A stretch of DNA of 63,459 nucleotides, from NCBI GenBank assembly GCA_902517895.1, contig CABYEA010000006.1, forward strand, positions 1 through 63,459, written 5' to 3'. Position 1 is the first letter of the stretch, and each line of letters starts with the position of its first letter. This stretch comes from an uncultured Bacteroidota bacterium. Its GTDB lineage: Bacteria; Bacteroidota; Bacteroidia; Flavobacteriales; Flavobacteriaceae. The notes under the pieces are model-generated. The model was not told the DNA's origin, did no database searches, and worked only from the letters and a program-made list of their open reading frames with translations. This document shows positions 1 to 8,735 of this stretch, in pieces. The position numbers and the translations under genes were made by a program.

Positions 1-615
1 TATTCAAGACCACGTGTTAATGGAATTAATGCAATAACTATCAAAGAAGATGATGAATTACTCGAAGCAAAACTAACAGACGGAAACAGTCAAGTTATGC
101 TTGCGCTAAAATCAGGAAAAGCGATTAGATTCGAAGAAGCAAAAACAAGACCTATGGGGAGAAATGCATCTGGCGTTAGAGGTATTAGACTTCAACACGA
201 TAAAGATGAGGTAATAGGAATGGTTGCTGTGAACGATATGGAAAGCAATATATTAGTAGTTAGCTCAAATGGATATGGTAAAAGATCACGTTTTGAAGAT
301 TATAGAGTAACAAATAGAGGAGGTAAAGGAGTTAAAACAATTTCTATCACCGAAAAAACAGGTGATTTAGTGGCTATCAAAAATGTAGACGACTCAAACG
401 GATTAATGATAATAAATAAATCGGGTATAGCTATCAGAATGGCAGTTGAAGATCTAAGGGTTATGGGACGTGCCACTCAAGGAGTGAAACTAATAAATAT
501 TAAAGATGGTGATTCTATAGCTGCAGTGGCTAAAGTAATTCATGAAAAAGATGAGGATCATCATAATGAGGAAGTTGAATCATCTCAGGAAAATACTACA
601 AATTCAGAACAATGA
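1..615 (+). CDS. gyrA: DNA gyrase subunit A, C-terminal part (5' truncated)
   Basis: The reading frame is open from the first base, so only the last 204 codons of the gene are present. Gyrase A cuts and rejoins DNA; this part is the end of the beta-pinwheel that wraps DNA around the enzyme. It shows repeated blades such as GVRGIRL, GGKGVKTI and ATQGVKLI, each with the GxxG-like turn typical of this domain. The protein ends in an acidic tail (about the last 25 residues, rich in E, D and N), as in many bacterial GyrA proteins. The stop codon overlaps the start of the next gene by four bases (ATGA), suggesting cotranscription. The catalytic tyrosine lies upstream of the window. Confidence 0.93.
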   Translation, partial: YSRPRVNGINAITIKEDDELLEAKLTDGNSQVMLALKSGKAIRFEEAKTRPMGRNASGVRGIRLQHDKDEVIGMVAVNDMESNILVVSSNGYGKRSRFEDYRVTNRGGKGVKTISITEKTGDLVAIKNVDDSNGLMIINKSGIAIRMAVEDLRVMGRATQGVKLINIKDGDSIAAVAKVIHEKDEDHHNEEVESSQENTTNSEQ

Positions 616-1886
616 AAAAAATTATATTATCTCTAATCATTTTTGGTTTATTTCAATTAAATTTTTCTCAAAAAAAGGAACTTAAGACAATTGATAAGCA
701 GATTAAAGCAGGTGAATATGAAAATGCTATAAATACAATCAATTCAATTAAAACTTTAATTAATGCTTCTGACAATAAGACTAAAGCAAAATATTATTAC
801 TTAAAAGGAATGTCTAGATATCAAAACGGAAACGGATCATTTGATAATAAAATTTTAAGTATTAGTGATTTTAATGAGACCAAAAAGATTGAGGTATCAG
901 GCACAAAAATATACACTTCAAAAATTGATAATATTTTTACTGACCTTTTCAATTCTTTTGTAAACAATTCCAGTTTAGCACTTGAAATTAAAAATTATAA
1001 AAATTCTTACATGAATTTAGAAGCAGCTTACAATGTTTCAAAAAAAGACACCTTATATTTATACAATGCTGCTTTGGTAGCCACTGAAGCAAAGGATTAC
1101 GATATTGCACTTGGTTTTTACAAGAAATTAATCGCCTTGGGTTACTCTGGAGTTTCTATGAATTATTATGCTGTTGAAAAAGAAACTGGAAAAGAACAAA
1201 TATTTCAAGATGAAAAATCAAGAAATTTTTCGGTAGATGTTATTGGCACTCATGATTCACCAAGAGATGAAATGGCAGAGTCTGTAGAAATTGATATTCT
1301 TAGATCTGTTGCGGCAATATATAAAACCCAGGAAAACTTTTTAAAATCTATTGAGTTTTTAGATAAAGCTAAACTGATTAATGAAAATGATATTAACCTG
1401 ATACTACTTGAATCAAATATAAGATGGGAAATGGGAGAGGTAGATACATATCAAAGTTTAATTTCTAAAGCACTTGAGATTGAACCAAATAATGTTGATT
1501 TAATATTTAATTTGGGGGTTGTTAATGCAGATAAAGGAAATTTTGATAATGCAATCTCTTATTATGATAATGCAATTGAAATTGATCCAAATTACACAAA
1601 AGCTTATTTGAATGCTGCAGCTCTAATTCTAGAAAAGGAAGGTCCAATGATTGAAGAAATGAATTCACTTGGAATGTCAACCGCCGATTATAACAGATAT
1701 GACGAGTTAAAAATTGAAAGAGAAAATTTATATAAAAATGCTATTCCTTATCTAGAAAAGGTTTACAATTTAGAAAATGATAATATAAGCGCTGCAAGAA
1801 CCCTAAAAAACATTTATTCAGCTTTAGGTGATACAGAGCAAGAAAACAAGTATAAGGTAATTGTTGCTGAATTGGAAAACAACTAA
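612..1886 (+). CDS. Exported TPR-repeat protein
   Basis: A 424-residue protein with a Sec signal peptide (hydrophobic residues 4-18, probable cleavage after S19). Helical TPR-like repeats are visible at about residues 145-180 and 230-340; the clearest is the pair with A-LEIEPNNVD and A-IEIDPNYTK. TPR repeats bind other proteins, so this is probably a periplasmic or envelope-associated scaffold; no enzyme motif is present. It overlaps gyrA by four bases and is probably made from the same transcript. A gyrA-TPR arrangement is familiar in Flavobacteria, but the function is unknown. The gene abuts the convergent peptidase gene with no spacer, so any terminator lies inside the neighbour. Confidence 0.85.
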   Translation: MKKIILSLIIFGLFQLNFSQKKELKTIDKQIKAGEYENAINTINSIKTLINASDNKTKAKYYYLKGMSRYQNGNGSFDNKILSISDFNETKKIEVSGTKIYTSKIDNIFTDLFNSFVNNSSLALEIKNYKNSYMNLEAAYNVSKKDTLYLYNAALVATEAKDYDIALGFYKKLIALGYSGVSMNYYAVEKETGKEQIFQDEKSRNFSVDVIGTHDSPRDEMAESVEIDILRSVAAIYKTQENFLKSIEFLDKAKLINENDINLILLESNIRWEMGEVDTYQSLISKALEIEPNNVDLIFNLGVVNADKGNFDNAISYYDNAIEIDPNYTKAYLNAAALILEKEGPMIEEMNSLGMSTADYNRYDELKIERENLYKNAIPYLEKVYNLENDNISAARTLKNIYSALGDTEQENKYKVIVAELENN

Positions 1887-2630
1887 CTATATTATCTTCT
1901 TAATGTAACGAAGAGAGTGAGTATGTTTATTTTTCTCATTATTATATATTCCTGATTGGTCTAATCTATCAATTCTTACTTTACCACTTGCGTGTATAAT
2001 ATGATTATCCTTAAGGATTATTCCAACATGAATGATCTCATCATTATCATTATGAAAAAAAGCTAAATCACCTGGTTCAGACTCTTCTATGAAACTTAAC
2101 GTAACTCCTTGTATGGCTTGATCTTTAGCATCCCTTAGGATTTTATATCCATTGATTTTATAAACCATTTGTGTGAATCCTGAACAATCAATTCCAAAAG
2201 GTGTTTTTCCTCCCCATAAATATGGGCTATGCAAATAGAGTAGCGCTGTATTTACAATTGAATCCCTATTCTGTTTTCCAGAGATTGACTTTCCATCATA
2301 TTTATGGTTAAGGAGATTAATATTAGAAATGTTTGAACCAATTGAAATGGTAATTAAATCTTTATTTTCATTTTCTATAAACTCAACTAAGTCAGTGGAA
2401 TATGCTGGATTATCAGTAATAATATTATCGCTTTCGTTAAGTTTTTTATATTGTTTTGAGTCTATCCACCCCTCATAATTGTCAAATTCACATCTTATCT
2501 TGGTCCATTTATCTTTTTCTTCAATAATTGCAAATAATTCTCCGTAAACTAATTGAGTAATCATTTCAGATTTATCGGAATTAGAAATTCTTACAGGCAC
2601 AATACTTAAGTTGCATATACCTAAATCCAT
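1887..2630 (-). CDS. C40 family peptidase (SH3 + NlpC/P60)
   Basis: A 247-residue protein. Residues 1-70 look like a bacterial SH3 domain (ICNLSIVPVR, then EGWIDSKQY). Residues about 120-247 form an NlpC/P60 papain-like domain with catalytic Cys149 (GIDCSGF), His201 (IHVGIIL) and a third polar residue near His213. This family cleaves peptide bonds in peptidoglycan stems, typically gamma-D-Glu to diamino acid. No signal peptide is seen. That is common for this Bacteroidota subgroup and leaves open whether it recycles muropeptides in the cytoplasm or is exported another way. One base separates it from the thiolase gene upstream, so the two are probably cotranscribed. Confidence 0.88.
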   Translation of the reverse strand: MDLGICNLSIVPVRISNSDKSEMITQLVYGELFAIIEEKDKWTKIRCEFDNYEGWIDSKQYKKLNESDNIITDNPAYSTDLVEFIENENKDLITISIGSNISNINLLNHKYDGKSISGKQNRDSIVNTALLYLHSPYLWGGKTPFGIDCSGFTQMVYKINGYKILRDAKDQAIQGVTLSFIEESEPGDLAFFHNDNDEIIHVGIILKDNHIIHASGKVRIDRLDQSGIYNNEKNKHTHSLRYIKKII

Positions 2631-2631
2631 A

Positions 2632-3807
2632 TTAAACCCTTATTTGAATAGAAGAAGCTCCACCGCCTCCATTACAAATGGCGGCAATTCCATTTTTCTT
2701 CCCATTTTGACGTAAAGAATGAATTAATGTGGTTAATATTCTTGCACCTGAACATCCAAGGGGATGACCAAGAGAAACAGCTCCACCATTTATATTTACT
2801 TTATTATGATCAATGCATAAAATATCAACATTAACTAGTGGTACCATTGAAAAAGCTTCATTGATTTCAAATAAATCAATATTGCTTAAATCTTCATTGG
2901 TTTTATTTAGTAAATTTTCAACCGTTTTAGCAGGGGCAATTGTAAATAAGTCTGGAGATGTAGCTGAATCATTATATCCAACAATTTCTGCAATTGGATT
3001 GATATTTAATTCTTTAGCTTTCTTTTCACTCATTAAAACTAACATGGAAGCCCCATCACTAATTGGGGAAGAGTTTGCTGCTGTAACAGAGCCATCTTTT
3101 ACAAACGCGGGTTTAAGATTTGGAATCTTTTCAAAATTTACTTTGCTAATTTGCTCGTCTTGATCTATACATATTTCTTTTCCTCTTTCATCATTATAAT
3201 TTATAGGGATTATTTCTTTTTTAAACAAACCATTTTTCGAAGAATTTATAGATCTATTATAAGATGACATAGCATAATTATCTTGTGATTCCCTAGAAAT
3301 ACCATATTCTGTTGAACAATTATCGGCTAATACACCCATTGATTCTTGACTATAAACATCTATAAGACCATCAGTCATTAGTCCATCAATGGTTGTAGAA
3401 TTACCATATTTATTAGCTTTTCTCAAATTTAAGTAGTGAGGAGCATTACTCATACTTTCAACACCACCAGCTATTACAACTTCATTAATACCAAGTTGAA
3501 TCGACTGAGCAGCTAAATTAACGGCTTTTAAACCTGATGAACACACTTTATTTACAGACGAGCAAGGGATTTCAGGTTTTAATTTGGCTCCTAAAGCAAT
3601 TTGTTTAGCCGGAGCTTGACCGCAACCAGACTGTAACACATGCCCAACAATTAGCTCATTAATTTCTTTTCTATCTAAGTCAATTTTTGATAATGCTCCC
3701 TCTAATGCATATATCCCTAACTCTACAGCTGAAAAATTTGATAATGACCCCATAAAACACCCTAACGGGGTTCTTACAGCGCTAACTATGACAACTTTGT
3801 TTTGCAT
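2632..3807 (-). CDS. Acetyl-CoA C-acyltransferase (thiolase)
   Basis: A 391-residue thiolase, the usual family length. It shows the acyl-carrying Cys89 (NKVCSSGLKA), the catalytic His348 (GHPLGCSGAR) and the proton-handling Cys378 (CNGGGGASS). Thiolases either condense two acetyl-CoA or cleave 3-ketoacyl-CoA in beta-oxidation; the sequence alone does not decide which. No other beta-oxidation gene is nearby. It is the first gene of a two-gene minus-strand unit with the C40 peptidase, which is metabolically unrelated. Confidence 0.93.
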   Translation of the reverse strand: MQNKVVIVSAVRTPLGCFMGSLSNFSAVELGIYALEGALSKIDLDRKEINELIVGHVLQSGCGQAPAKQIALGAKLKPEIPCSSVNKVCSSGLKAVNLAAQSIQLGINEVVIAGGVESMSNAPHYLNLRKANKYGNSTTIDGLMTDGLIDVYSQESMGVLADNCSTEYGISRESQDNYAMSSYNRSINSSKNGLFKKEIIPINYNDERGKEICIDQDEQISKVNFEKIPNLKPAFVKDGSVTAANSSPISDGASMLVLMSEKKAKELNINPIAEIVGYNDSATSPDLFTIAPAKTVENLLNKTNEDLSNIDLFEINEAFSMVPLVNVDILCIDHNKVNINGGAVSLGHPLGCSGARILTTLIHSLRQNGKKNGIAAICNGGGGASSIQIRV

Positions 3808-3845
3808 ATATTTATTTTTTTAAAGTTAATAAAATATAAATTGTA

Positions 3846-3873
3846 TTGAGCTCTTAAATATTTAGTAAATTTA
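3846..3873 (+). promoter_or_regulatory. Possible Bacteroidota promoter for the PgpH-like gene
   Basis: TTG at 3846-3848, a 17-base spacer and TAAATTTA at 3866-3873, which matches TAnnTTTG except at the last base. It lies 13 bases before the start codon of the 7TM-HD gene. The match is imperfect and this AT-rich gap makes chance hits likely. Confidence 0.3.
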
Positions 3874-3886
3874 TTTAATAAAGATT

Positions 3887-5957
3887 ATGGGTAAACTATT
3901 TAACAGAATAAATAAAGGTTTTTCAAGAATATTCAGGGTTCTTTTATTTGTATTATCAGCATTTTTAATTATTTATTTCTTTCCAAAAAGCGGAAAATTC
4001 AAGTATAACTTTGAGAATGGTAGGCCTTGGCAATCTGAAAATCTATATGCCCCTTTTGATTTTGCAATTAAAAAGTCACAAGAGGAAATTGATGATGAAA
4101 TTACTCAAGCAAAAATAAACACCCCATTATTCTTCGAAATCGACACATCATTAATTACTAATTCAAATAAACAAATAATTACAAGAATTGAAGAATTAAA
4201 GAATGATTCGCTATTTAATGTTCTCAAAGAAGAAGATGTAAAAAATATTAAAATTCATTCTTCTGAAATAATCGACGAAGTATATTATAAAGGTTTACTA
4301 GAAGAAAATTTTGATTTTAAAGATAGTCAGCTAATATCAATTTTACTGGATAACAAACTTGTTAATTCAACATACTATAACAGATTAATCAAACCAGAGG
4401 ACCTAATAACTTTTATTAATAATAAAATTATTGAGACTAATAGCGAAAAGTATAAATCTCAAATAATTTCCTTGGTATTTGATATTATTGCCCCAAACTT
4501 ATTTTACGATAAAGTACTTTCGGATGAATCAATTAATGAGGCAACTATAAATATTTCACCAAATAGGGGTTTCATAGAAAAAAGAAACACTAATAATCTC
4601 AAAAGGCGAAGTTGTTGAAGGGGAGAAGCTTACCATATTAGAATCATTGAGGACAGAGTATGAAGTTAATAGCTCATCTTTTTCTGATCTGTACTTAATT
4701 ATTTCTGCTTATTCTTTGCTGGTTGTTCTATCTCTGTTGATGATAGTCCTTTTTATTAGGAAATTTGAAAGAGATATATATGAAAACAATAATAAAATTG
4801 CGTTTGTTTATTTTAACATAACACTTATTATTTTAATTACAACTTGGGTGGTTGATGTCAATTCAAATTATATCTATATAATACCACTCTGTATAATGCC
4901 ATTGCTTTTTAAAGCCTTTTTTGACTCGAGAATTGCTTTTTTTATACATTCTGTAACTGTGATGCTATTAGGGTTTGTGGTACCTAACAGTTATGAGTTT
5001 ATATTTTTAAATATAATTGCTGGGGTTGTTACTATTCTTACATCTGATAATATTTACAAGAGAGCAAATTTATTTATAGCTGTTGCACAGATAACCTTAG
5101 TTTATATGCTAGCTTATTTTTCTTTTTATGTAATTCAAGAGGGAAATATTGAAAATTTACCTTTAAACAACTTTTCTTTATTTGTTTTATGTGGTCTTTT
5201 GACTTTATTCATATATCCGCTAATATATATTTATGAAAAGATGTTTGGATTAGTTTCGGATGTATCTTTATTAGAATTATCTGATACTAATTCCAGCTTA
5301 TTAAAAGAATTGTCTGATAAGGCACCCGGAACTTTTCATCACTCTCTTAATGTTGCTAATCTTGCTGAATCCTGCGCAAATGAAATCAATGCTAATGCAT
5401 TATTATCAAGAGTAGGAGCCTTACATCATGACATAGGTAAAATTTCAAATCCATCCTTTTTTACTGAAAATCAATTGTCTGAGCAAAACCCACATAATAA
5501 TATTACGTCAAAAGAAAGTGTTGAAATAATTAAACAACACGTGCTTGATGGTATAAAACTAGCCAAAAATGCAGGTGTTCCTGAAAGAATAATTGAATTT
5601 ATAAAAACCCATCATGGAACTAATTTAATTGTATATTTCTATAATAAAGAATTTAAGTTAAACGCTGAAGTTAACAAAACAGATTTTCGATATGATGGTC
5701 CAAAACCTTTTAGTGTTGAAATGGCACTTGTTATGATGTGTGATTCAGTCGAAGCTGCAACTAAGAGTTTAGATAAACCAGATAATGATAAAATTGATTC
5801 TTTTGTTGAAACTATTATCGATAAGCAAGTTGAAGATCAACAATTTGAAAATTGTGAGCTAACTTTTAAAAATATTTCAATTATTAAATCTGTTCTTAAA
5901 GAAAAACTGAAAAACATTTATCACATCAGAGTAAGCTACTCTGAAGGGTCAAATTAA
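3887..5957 (+). CDS. PgpH-like 7TM-HD phosphohydrolase, frameshifted
   Basis: Two open frames together make one 7TM-HD protein. 3887-4618 gives 243 residues: one membrane helix (about 18-32) and the extracytoplasmic 7TMR-HDED domain. 4647-5957 gives seven membrane helices followed by a cytoplasmic HD domain with HH at residues 231-232 (GTFHHSLN) and HHDIGK at 260-265. PgpH-type proteins hydrolyse the second messenger c-di-AMP; that substrate is inferred from the family. The frames join if one A is removed from the A6 tract at 4578-4583, restoring IEKETLIISKGEVVEGEKL. Nothing else is missing, so the break is either a sequencing indel or a very recent mutation. Confidence 0.85.
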
Positions 5958-5974
5958 AAAAATATCAGATATAG

Positions 5975-6005
5975 TTGCGTTGTTGTTAATGAAAAACTAT
6001 TTTTG
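5975..6005 (+). promoter_or_regulatory. Promoter of the tRNA cluster (TTG-N20-TATTTTTG)
   Basis: TTG at 5975-5977, a 20-base spacer and TATTTTTG at 5998-6005, an exact match to the Bacteroidota -33/-7 consensus (TTG and TAnnTTTG). The first base of tRNA-Ser is 33 bases downstream of the -7 element, leaving a short leader. This is the best promoter match in the window. Confidence 0.75.
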
Positions 6006-6037
6006 CAACCGCATTTTATTAGATACTTTAATGTATT

Positions 6038-6124
6038 GGAGAGGTGCCAGAGTGGTAATGGAGCAGATTGCTAATCTGTCGATGTGTAAACGTCGCCAGG
6101 GTTCGAATCCCTGTCTCTCCGCCA
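6038..6124 (+). tRNA. tRNA-Ser (anticodon GCT)
   Basis: A full class II cloverleaf. The acceptor stem begins GGAGAGG and pairs with TCTCTCC (last pair G-T). The anticodon loop is TTGCTAA, giving GCU. The long variable arm lies between TGTCGATG and CGTCG, and the T-arm is GGTTCGAATCC. CCA is encoded at 6122-6124. It reads AGC and AGT codons and is the first of three closely spaced tRNAs. Confidence 0.95.
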
Positions 6125-6127
6125 TCT

Positions 6128-6202
6128 CGGGGTGTAGCGTAGCCCGGTTATCGCGCCGCGTTTGGGACGCGGAGGTCGCAGGTTCGAATCCTGCCACCCC
6201 GA
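6128..6202 (+). tRNA. tRNA-Pro (anticodon TGG)
   Basis: The acceptor stem CGGGGTG pairs with CACCCCG, with discriminator A at 6202. The anticodon stem CCGCG/CGCGG encloses TTTGGGA, anticodon UGG, and the T-arm contains GGTTCGAATCC. No CCA is encoded, unlike the tRNA-Ser three bases upstream. It is probably processed from a shared precursor. Confidence 0.95.
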
Positions 6203-6215
6203 CATATTTTAGTAA

Positions 6216-6289
6216 GGTCGCGTAGCTCAGCTGGATAGAGCATCTGCCTTCTAAGCAGACGGTCAAAGGTTCGAATCCTTTCGCGATCA
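6216..6289 (+). tRNA. tRNA-Arg (anticodon TCT)
   Basis: The acceptor stem GGTCGCG pairs with CGCGATC through one G-T pair, with discriminator A at 6289. The D-arm is GCTC/GAGC. The anticodon loop CTTCTAA gives UCU, which reads AGA and AGG; AGA is the dominant Arg codon in this AT-rich sequence. No CCA is encoded. It is the last tRNA before a clear terminator. Confidence 0.95.
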
Positions 6290-6296
6290 CGCAATC

Positions 6297-6332
6297 GGAG
6301 AATTGATTCTTAGTAATTGATTCTCCTTTTTT
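6297..6332 (+). terminator. Intrinsic terminator of the tRNA cluster
   Basis: GGAGAAT at 6297-6303 pairs with ATTCTCC at 6320-6326 and is followed at once by six T (6327-6332). It begins seven bases after the tRNA-Arg discriminator base. Confidence 0.8.
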
Positions 6333-6712
6333 ATGTTTAAGACTTCCTTCGATAAAATCGGGATTGTGCCAAAAATAGCGTTCACTTTTGGTGTTCGAAC
6401 TCTGTCCTTTGACTTCTTATAACCTAATCCCGATGGAAACACTAAATCTTGTGGTTTTTGTAGTTGTTTTAAATCTCTATCTACCTAAACCTTCTTGAGA
6501 TTCGTATTAAGAAAGAGATTTATCAATGACCAGTTCAAGTTTCGAACTACTGAGTTGCTGATTGGTTATTAATCATAATTCAATTAATTATGAATTAATA
6601 TTCAAATTGATTAGGTTTAAATTATATTTATCAACATTCAAAGTATTCAATAATTGATCAAATAATAATTTGATTAGGTGTTTATAGCAATAAAAATTAA
6701 TATATACTTATC
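6333..6712. other. Gene-free stretch with nested inverted repeats
   Basis: No credible protein gene is seen in about 380 bases. Two modules of paired arms are present. ATCGGGATT (6357-6365) pairs with AATCCCGAT (6426-6434) and encloses CCAAAA (6369-6374) paired with TTTTGG (6386-6391). Then TAAATCTCT (6470-6478) pairs exactly with AGAGATTTA (6514-6522). The last 120 bases are very AT-rich, consistent with promoter DNA for the gene at 6713, though no TAnnTTTG box stands out. It could encode a small structured RNA or be decayed sequence after the tRNAs. Confidence 0.45.
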
Positions 6713-7852
6713 ATGATTCAAAAACTAGACCTAAAGCACTACTTTTATGTTCTATATTTTTTTATAAATGGATTATTTGTTTTAAAATATGTTAGTAGAA
6801 TCCCAAACATAAATGAGTGGCTAATTTTATCCATATATTTTATAATTGGATTTTGGGTTTTTTTAAATCAAAATTTTCTCTTTAAATATTTAAACTATAG
6901 ATTTTTATTTTTTGGTTTAGTACTTATTTTTTTTCTTTTAACTATTGTACTTAATTTTTATGTTGATGGTAATGACTTAAATATTGACCGTTGGTCGGCA
7001 ATGGACGTAGGAATACAAGCACTATTGAACAATCAATATCCATATTCAGCAATTGACCATTTAGGAGGGAGGACATCAAATTTACCTACTCTTCTTTTTA
7101 TTGGCATCCCTTTTTACTTAATTGGGGATGTTGGACTTTTACAAACATTTTCTTTCCTAATTTTCTCCAAAGTTATTAATCTATCTTTTAGTTCATATGG
7201 GGAAAAGGTTTTTTGTCTTTTGTTAGCTATTTTCTCTCCAGCTTACCTTTATGAAATATATTGTAAGAGTGATTTGATTTCAAATTTTATTTTAGTTTTA
7301 TTTTTTATTAGAGTCTTCCCTATTGAAACAGTTGGATCTAAAAAAAATCAACACATATTTTTTGCCTTTTTCATCACAGCTATAGGTCTTACTAGGTTAG
7401 TTTCTCTAGTAATTTTATCATTATTTGGTTTTAAAAAATTTATACAACTAAACTTTAAGTTAAAGGTTAGTGTTTTAATGGTTTCTGCAATCACGAGCAT
7501 GCTATTCCTTTATGTTTGTTTCAAAAATGTTGATGGGCTTCAACACTTTATAGAACATAACCCATTTGCACTCCAAAACACACAACTCCCCTTGGCTGTT
7601 AGTATTCTGTTAATTTTGAGCACTTTATTTTGGTCTCTAAGAACTAATGGGAATTTTAAACTATTAATAAACAATTGCATTATATTCCTGTCTTTTGCTG
7701 TGTTTTATTCTTTCGCAAGAAGTATATATTACTTTGGTTTGAGTGATTCCTTGTTTAATTCAATCTTTGATATTACTTATTTTAATATCATTACTCCCTT
7801 TTTATTAATAGCTATAGTTATTCAATTAAAAAAATCAGAAAATCTCAATTAA
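6713..7852 (+). CDS. Multi-pass membrane protein, GT-C glycosyltransferase-like
   Basis: A 379-residue protein with about ten hydrophobic helices. After the first helices there is an extracytoplasmic-looking stretch (residues about 83-125) with NIDRWSAMDVG, NQYPYSAIDHLGG and SNLPTLLF. This layout, an acidic motif in the first loop and a YPY segment before the third or fourth helix, recalls lipid-linked GT-C sugar transferases (mannosyltransferase/GT87-like), but I cannot name a family. It stands alone between the tRNA region and a terminator, with no polysaccharide genes beside it. Low sequence complexity from F, I and L is expected for a membrane protein in an AT-rich genome and is not evidence of transfer. 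Confidence 0.7.
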   Translation: MIQKLDLKHYFYVLYFFINGLFVLKYVSRIPNINEWLILSIYFIIGFWVFLNQNFLFKYLNYRFLFFGLVLIFFLLTIVLNFYVDGNDLNIDRWSAMDVGIQALLNNQYPYSAIDHLGGRTSNLPTLLFIGIPFYLIGDVGLLQTFSFLIFSKVINLSFSSYGEKVFCLLLAIFSPAYLYEIYCKSDLISNFILVLFFIRVFPIETVGSKKNQHIFFAFFITAIGLTRLVSLVILSLFGFKKFIQLNFKLKVSVLMVSAITSMLFLYVCFKNVDGLQHFIEHNPFALQNTQLPLAVSILLILSTLFWSLRTNGNFKLLINNCIIFLSFAVFYSFARSIYYFGLSDSLFNSIFDITYFNIITPFLLIAIVIQLKKSENLN

Positions 7853-7921
7853 AATCTATTTTAATCAATTTAATAATTTCATACAAAAAATCCGAACTAC
7901 TGTATGTTTGAGTCATAGAAT

Positions 7922-7947
7922 AATCCCTACTATTGTGGGGATTTTTT
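7922..7947 (+). terminator. Intrinsic terminator after the GT-C-like gene
   Basis: AATCCC at 7922-7927 pairs with GGGATT at 7938-7943 around a 10-base loop, and the T run covers 7942-7947. It lies 70 bases after the membrane-protein stop and 31 bases before the end of the convergent lipoprotein gene. Confidence 0.75.
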
Positions 7948-7977
7948 ATTTGTGAGAAATAATTAGTAAATTTTTTA

Positions 7978-8640
7978 TTAATTAATTTTTCTAGCAATTA
8001 ATAAGCCATTGACATCTAAACAAGATCCTGGTAAAGGCATACCTCCCCAAGATTCAAAATTAAAAGCCATAACATAAGGAAAATAACCTTCTTTTGTAGA
8101 GGACCAATAGATAAGATTTTCATTAAAATTTCCGAGCCCCAAAAAATGTACATTACTGTAAATTATTTCCATTGAACCACTTGATGGTATAAACCAATCA
8201 TTATAAGCATTATAATCAAGATCATCTACTATTTTAAAAGCATAGTCATCACTTCCAAACTCACTGCCGTTAGAACTATTATCATTTTGATTAGCCTCAA
8301 TTATTTGTTGTGTATTTGTATCACCATCACCAATAGCATGACTTGTGTCTAAATCAAATATATCACCCCAAGATACATCACCTATGTCAGAGTAGTCTGT
8401 AGCAACGATAATTTCACCATTAGTAGGATTTACATGAAAAATGAATCCACCCCCATATTGAATTCCATAAAATGATGATATATCATTAAAATTTAATATG
8501 TCAATCACTGAAACACCATTTATCAAATTTTGTTTAATAGAAAGGTTAGAATTGTATTCTAGCGGATTTATTACAGGTTCGTTCTCACAATTAAAAAAAA
8601 TAGTAAATAATAAAACCAATTTGAGTATGTTATTTTTCAT
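7978..8640 (-). CDS. Lipoprotein with a DUF1566-like domain
   Basis: About 220 residues when started at the ATG at 8640. That start is preferred over the longer frame to 8679 because it begins directly with a lipoprotein signal (MKNNILKLVLLFTIFFNC), lipidated Cys at position 18. The mature part has the pattern of DUF1566/Lcl-type domains: GGGFIFHVNP, a central AIGDGDTNTQQII segment, DWFIPSSGSM and YWSSTKEG near the end. These domains occur in many secreted Bacteroidota and Fibrobacter proteins with no known activity; surface binding is a guess. It is a single gene, divergent from the SusC gene by about 95 bases, and probably not part of the glucan locus. Confidence 0.75.
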   Translation of the reverse strand: MKNNILKLVLLFTIFFNCENEPVINPLEYNSNLSIKQNLINGVSVIDILNFNDISSFYGIQYGGGFIFHVNPTNGEIIVATDYSDIGDVSWGDIFDLDTSHAIGDGDTNTQQIIEANQNDNSSNGSEFGSDDYAFKIVDDLDYNAYNDWFIPSSGSMEIIYSNVHFLGLGNFNENLIYWSSTKEGYFPYVMAFNFESWGGMPLPGSCLDVNGLLIARKIN

Positions 8641-8701
8641 AGAATTATTTTTATATAAAAGTACAGAATATAATAACAACTATTATTAAGCAAACTTCTA
8701 A

Positions 8702-8709
8702 TAATTTTG
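8702..8709 (+). promoter_or_regulatory. Possible -7 element of the PUL
   Basis: TAATTTTG matches TAnnTTTG and lies 26 bases before the SusC start codon, a sensible distance. No TTG is found at the -33 position, so this is a weak or regulator-dependent promoter at best. Confidence 0.35.
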
Positions 8710-8735
8710 TAAATTTAAATTGACAAACTAATCTG

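Noticed and set aside
2813-3163. Antisense open frame inside the thiolase gene, and many similar ones elsewhere
   Set aside because: They overlap genes with clear catalytic motifs, have no homology I recognise and reflect low stop frequency opposite AT-biased codons.
5980-6290. Open frames on both strands across the tRNA cluster
   Set aside because: They are read through three clear tRNA genes; the apparent protein is a translation of tRNA sequence, a familiar artefact.
6543-7902. Direct repeat CGAACTACTG at 6543-6552 and 7893-7902 flanking the GT-C-like gene, as possible attachment sites
   Set aside because: Ten bases is within chance expectation for two kilobases of sequence, flanks do not extend the match, and it is not part of the tRNA-Arg 3' end. 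No integrase is present.
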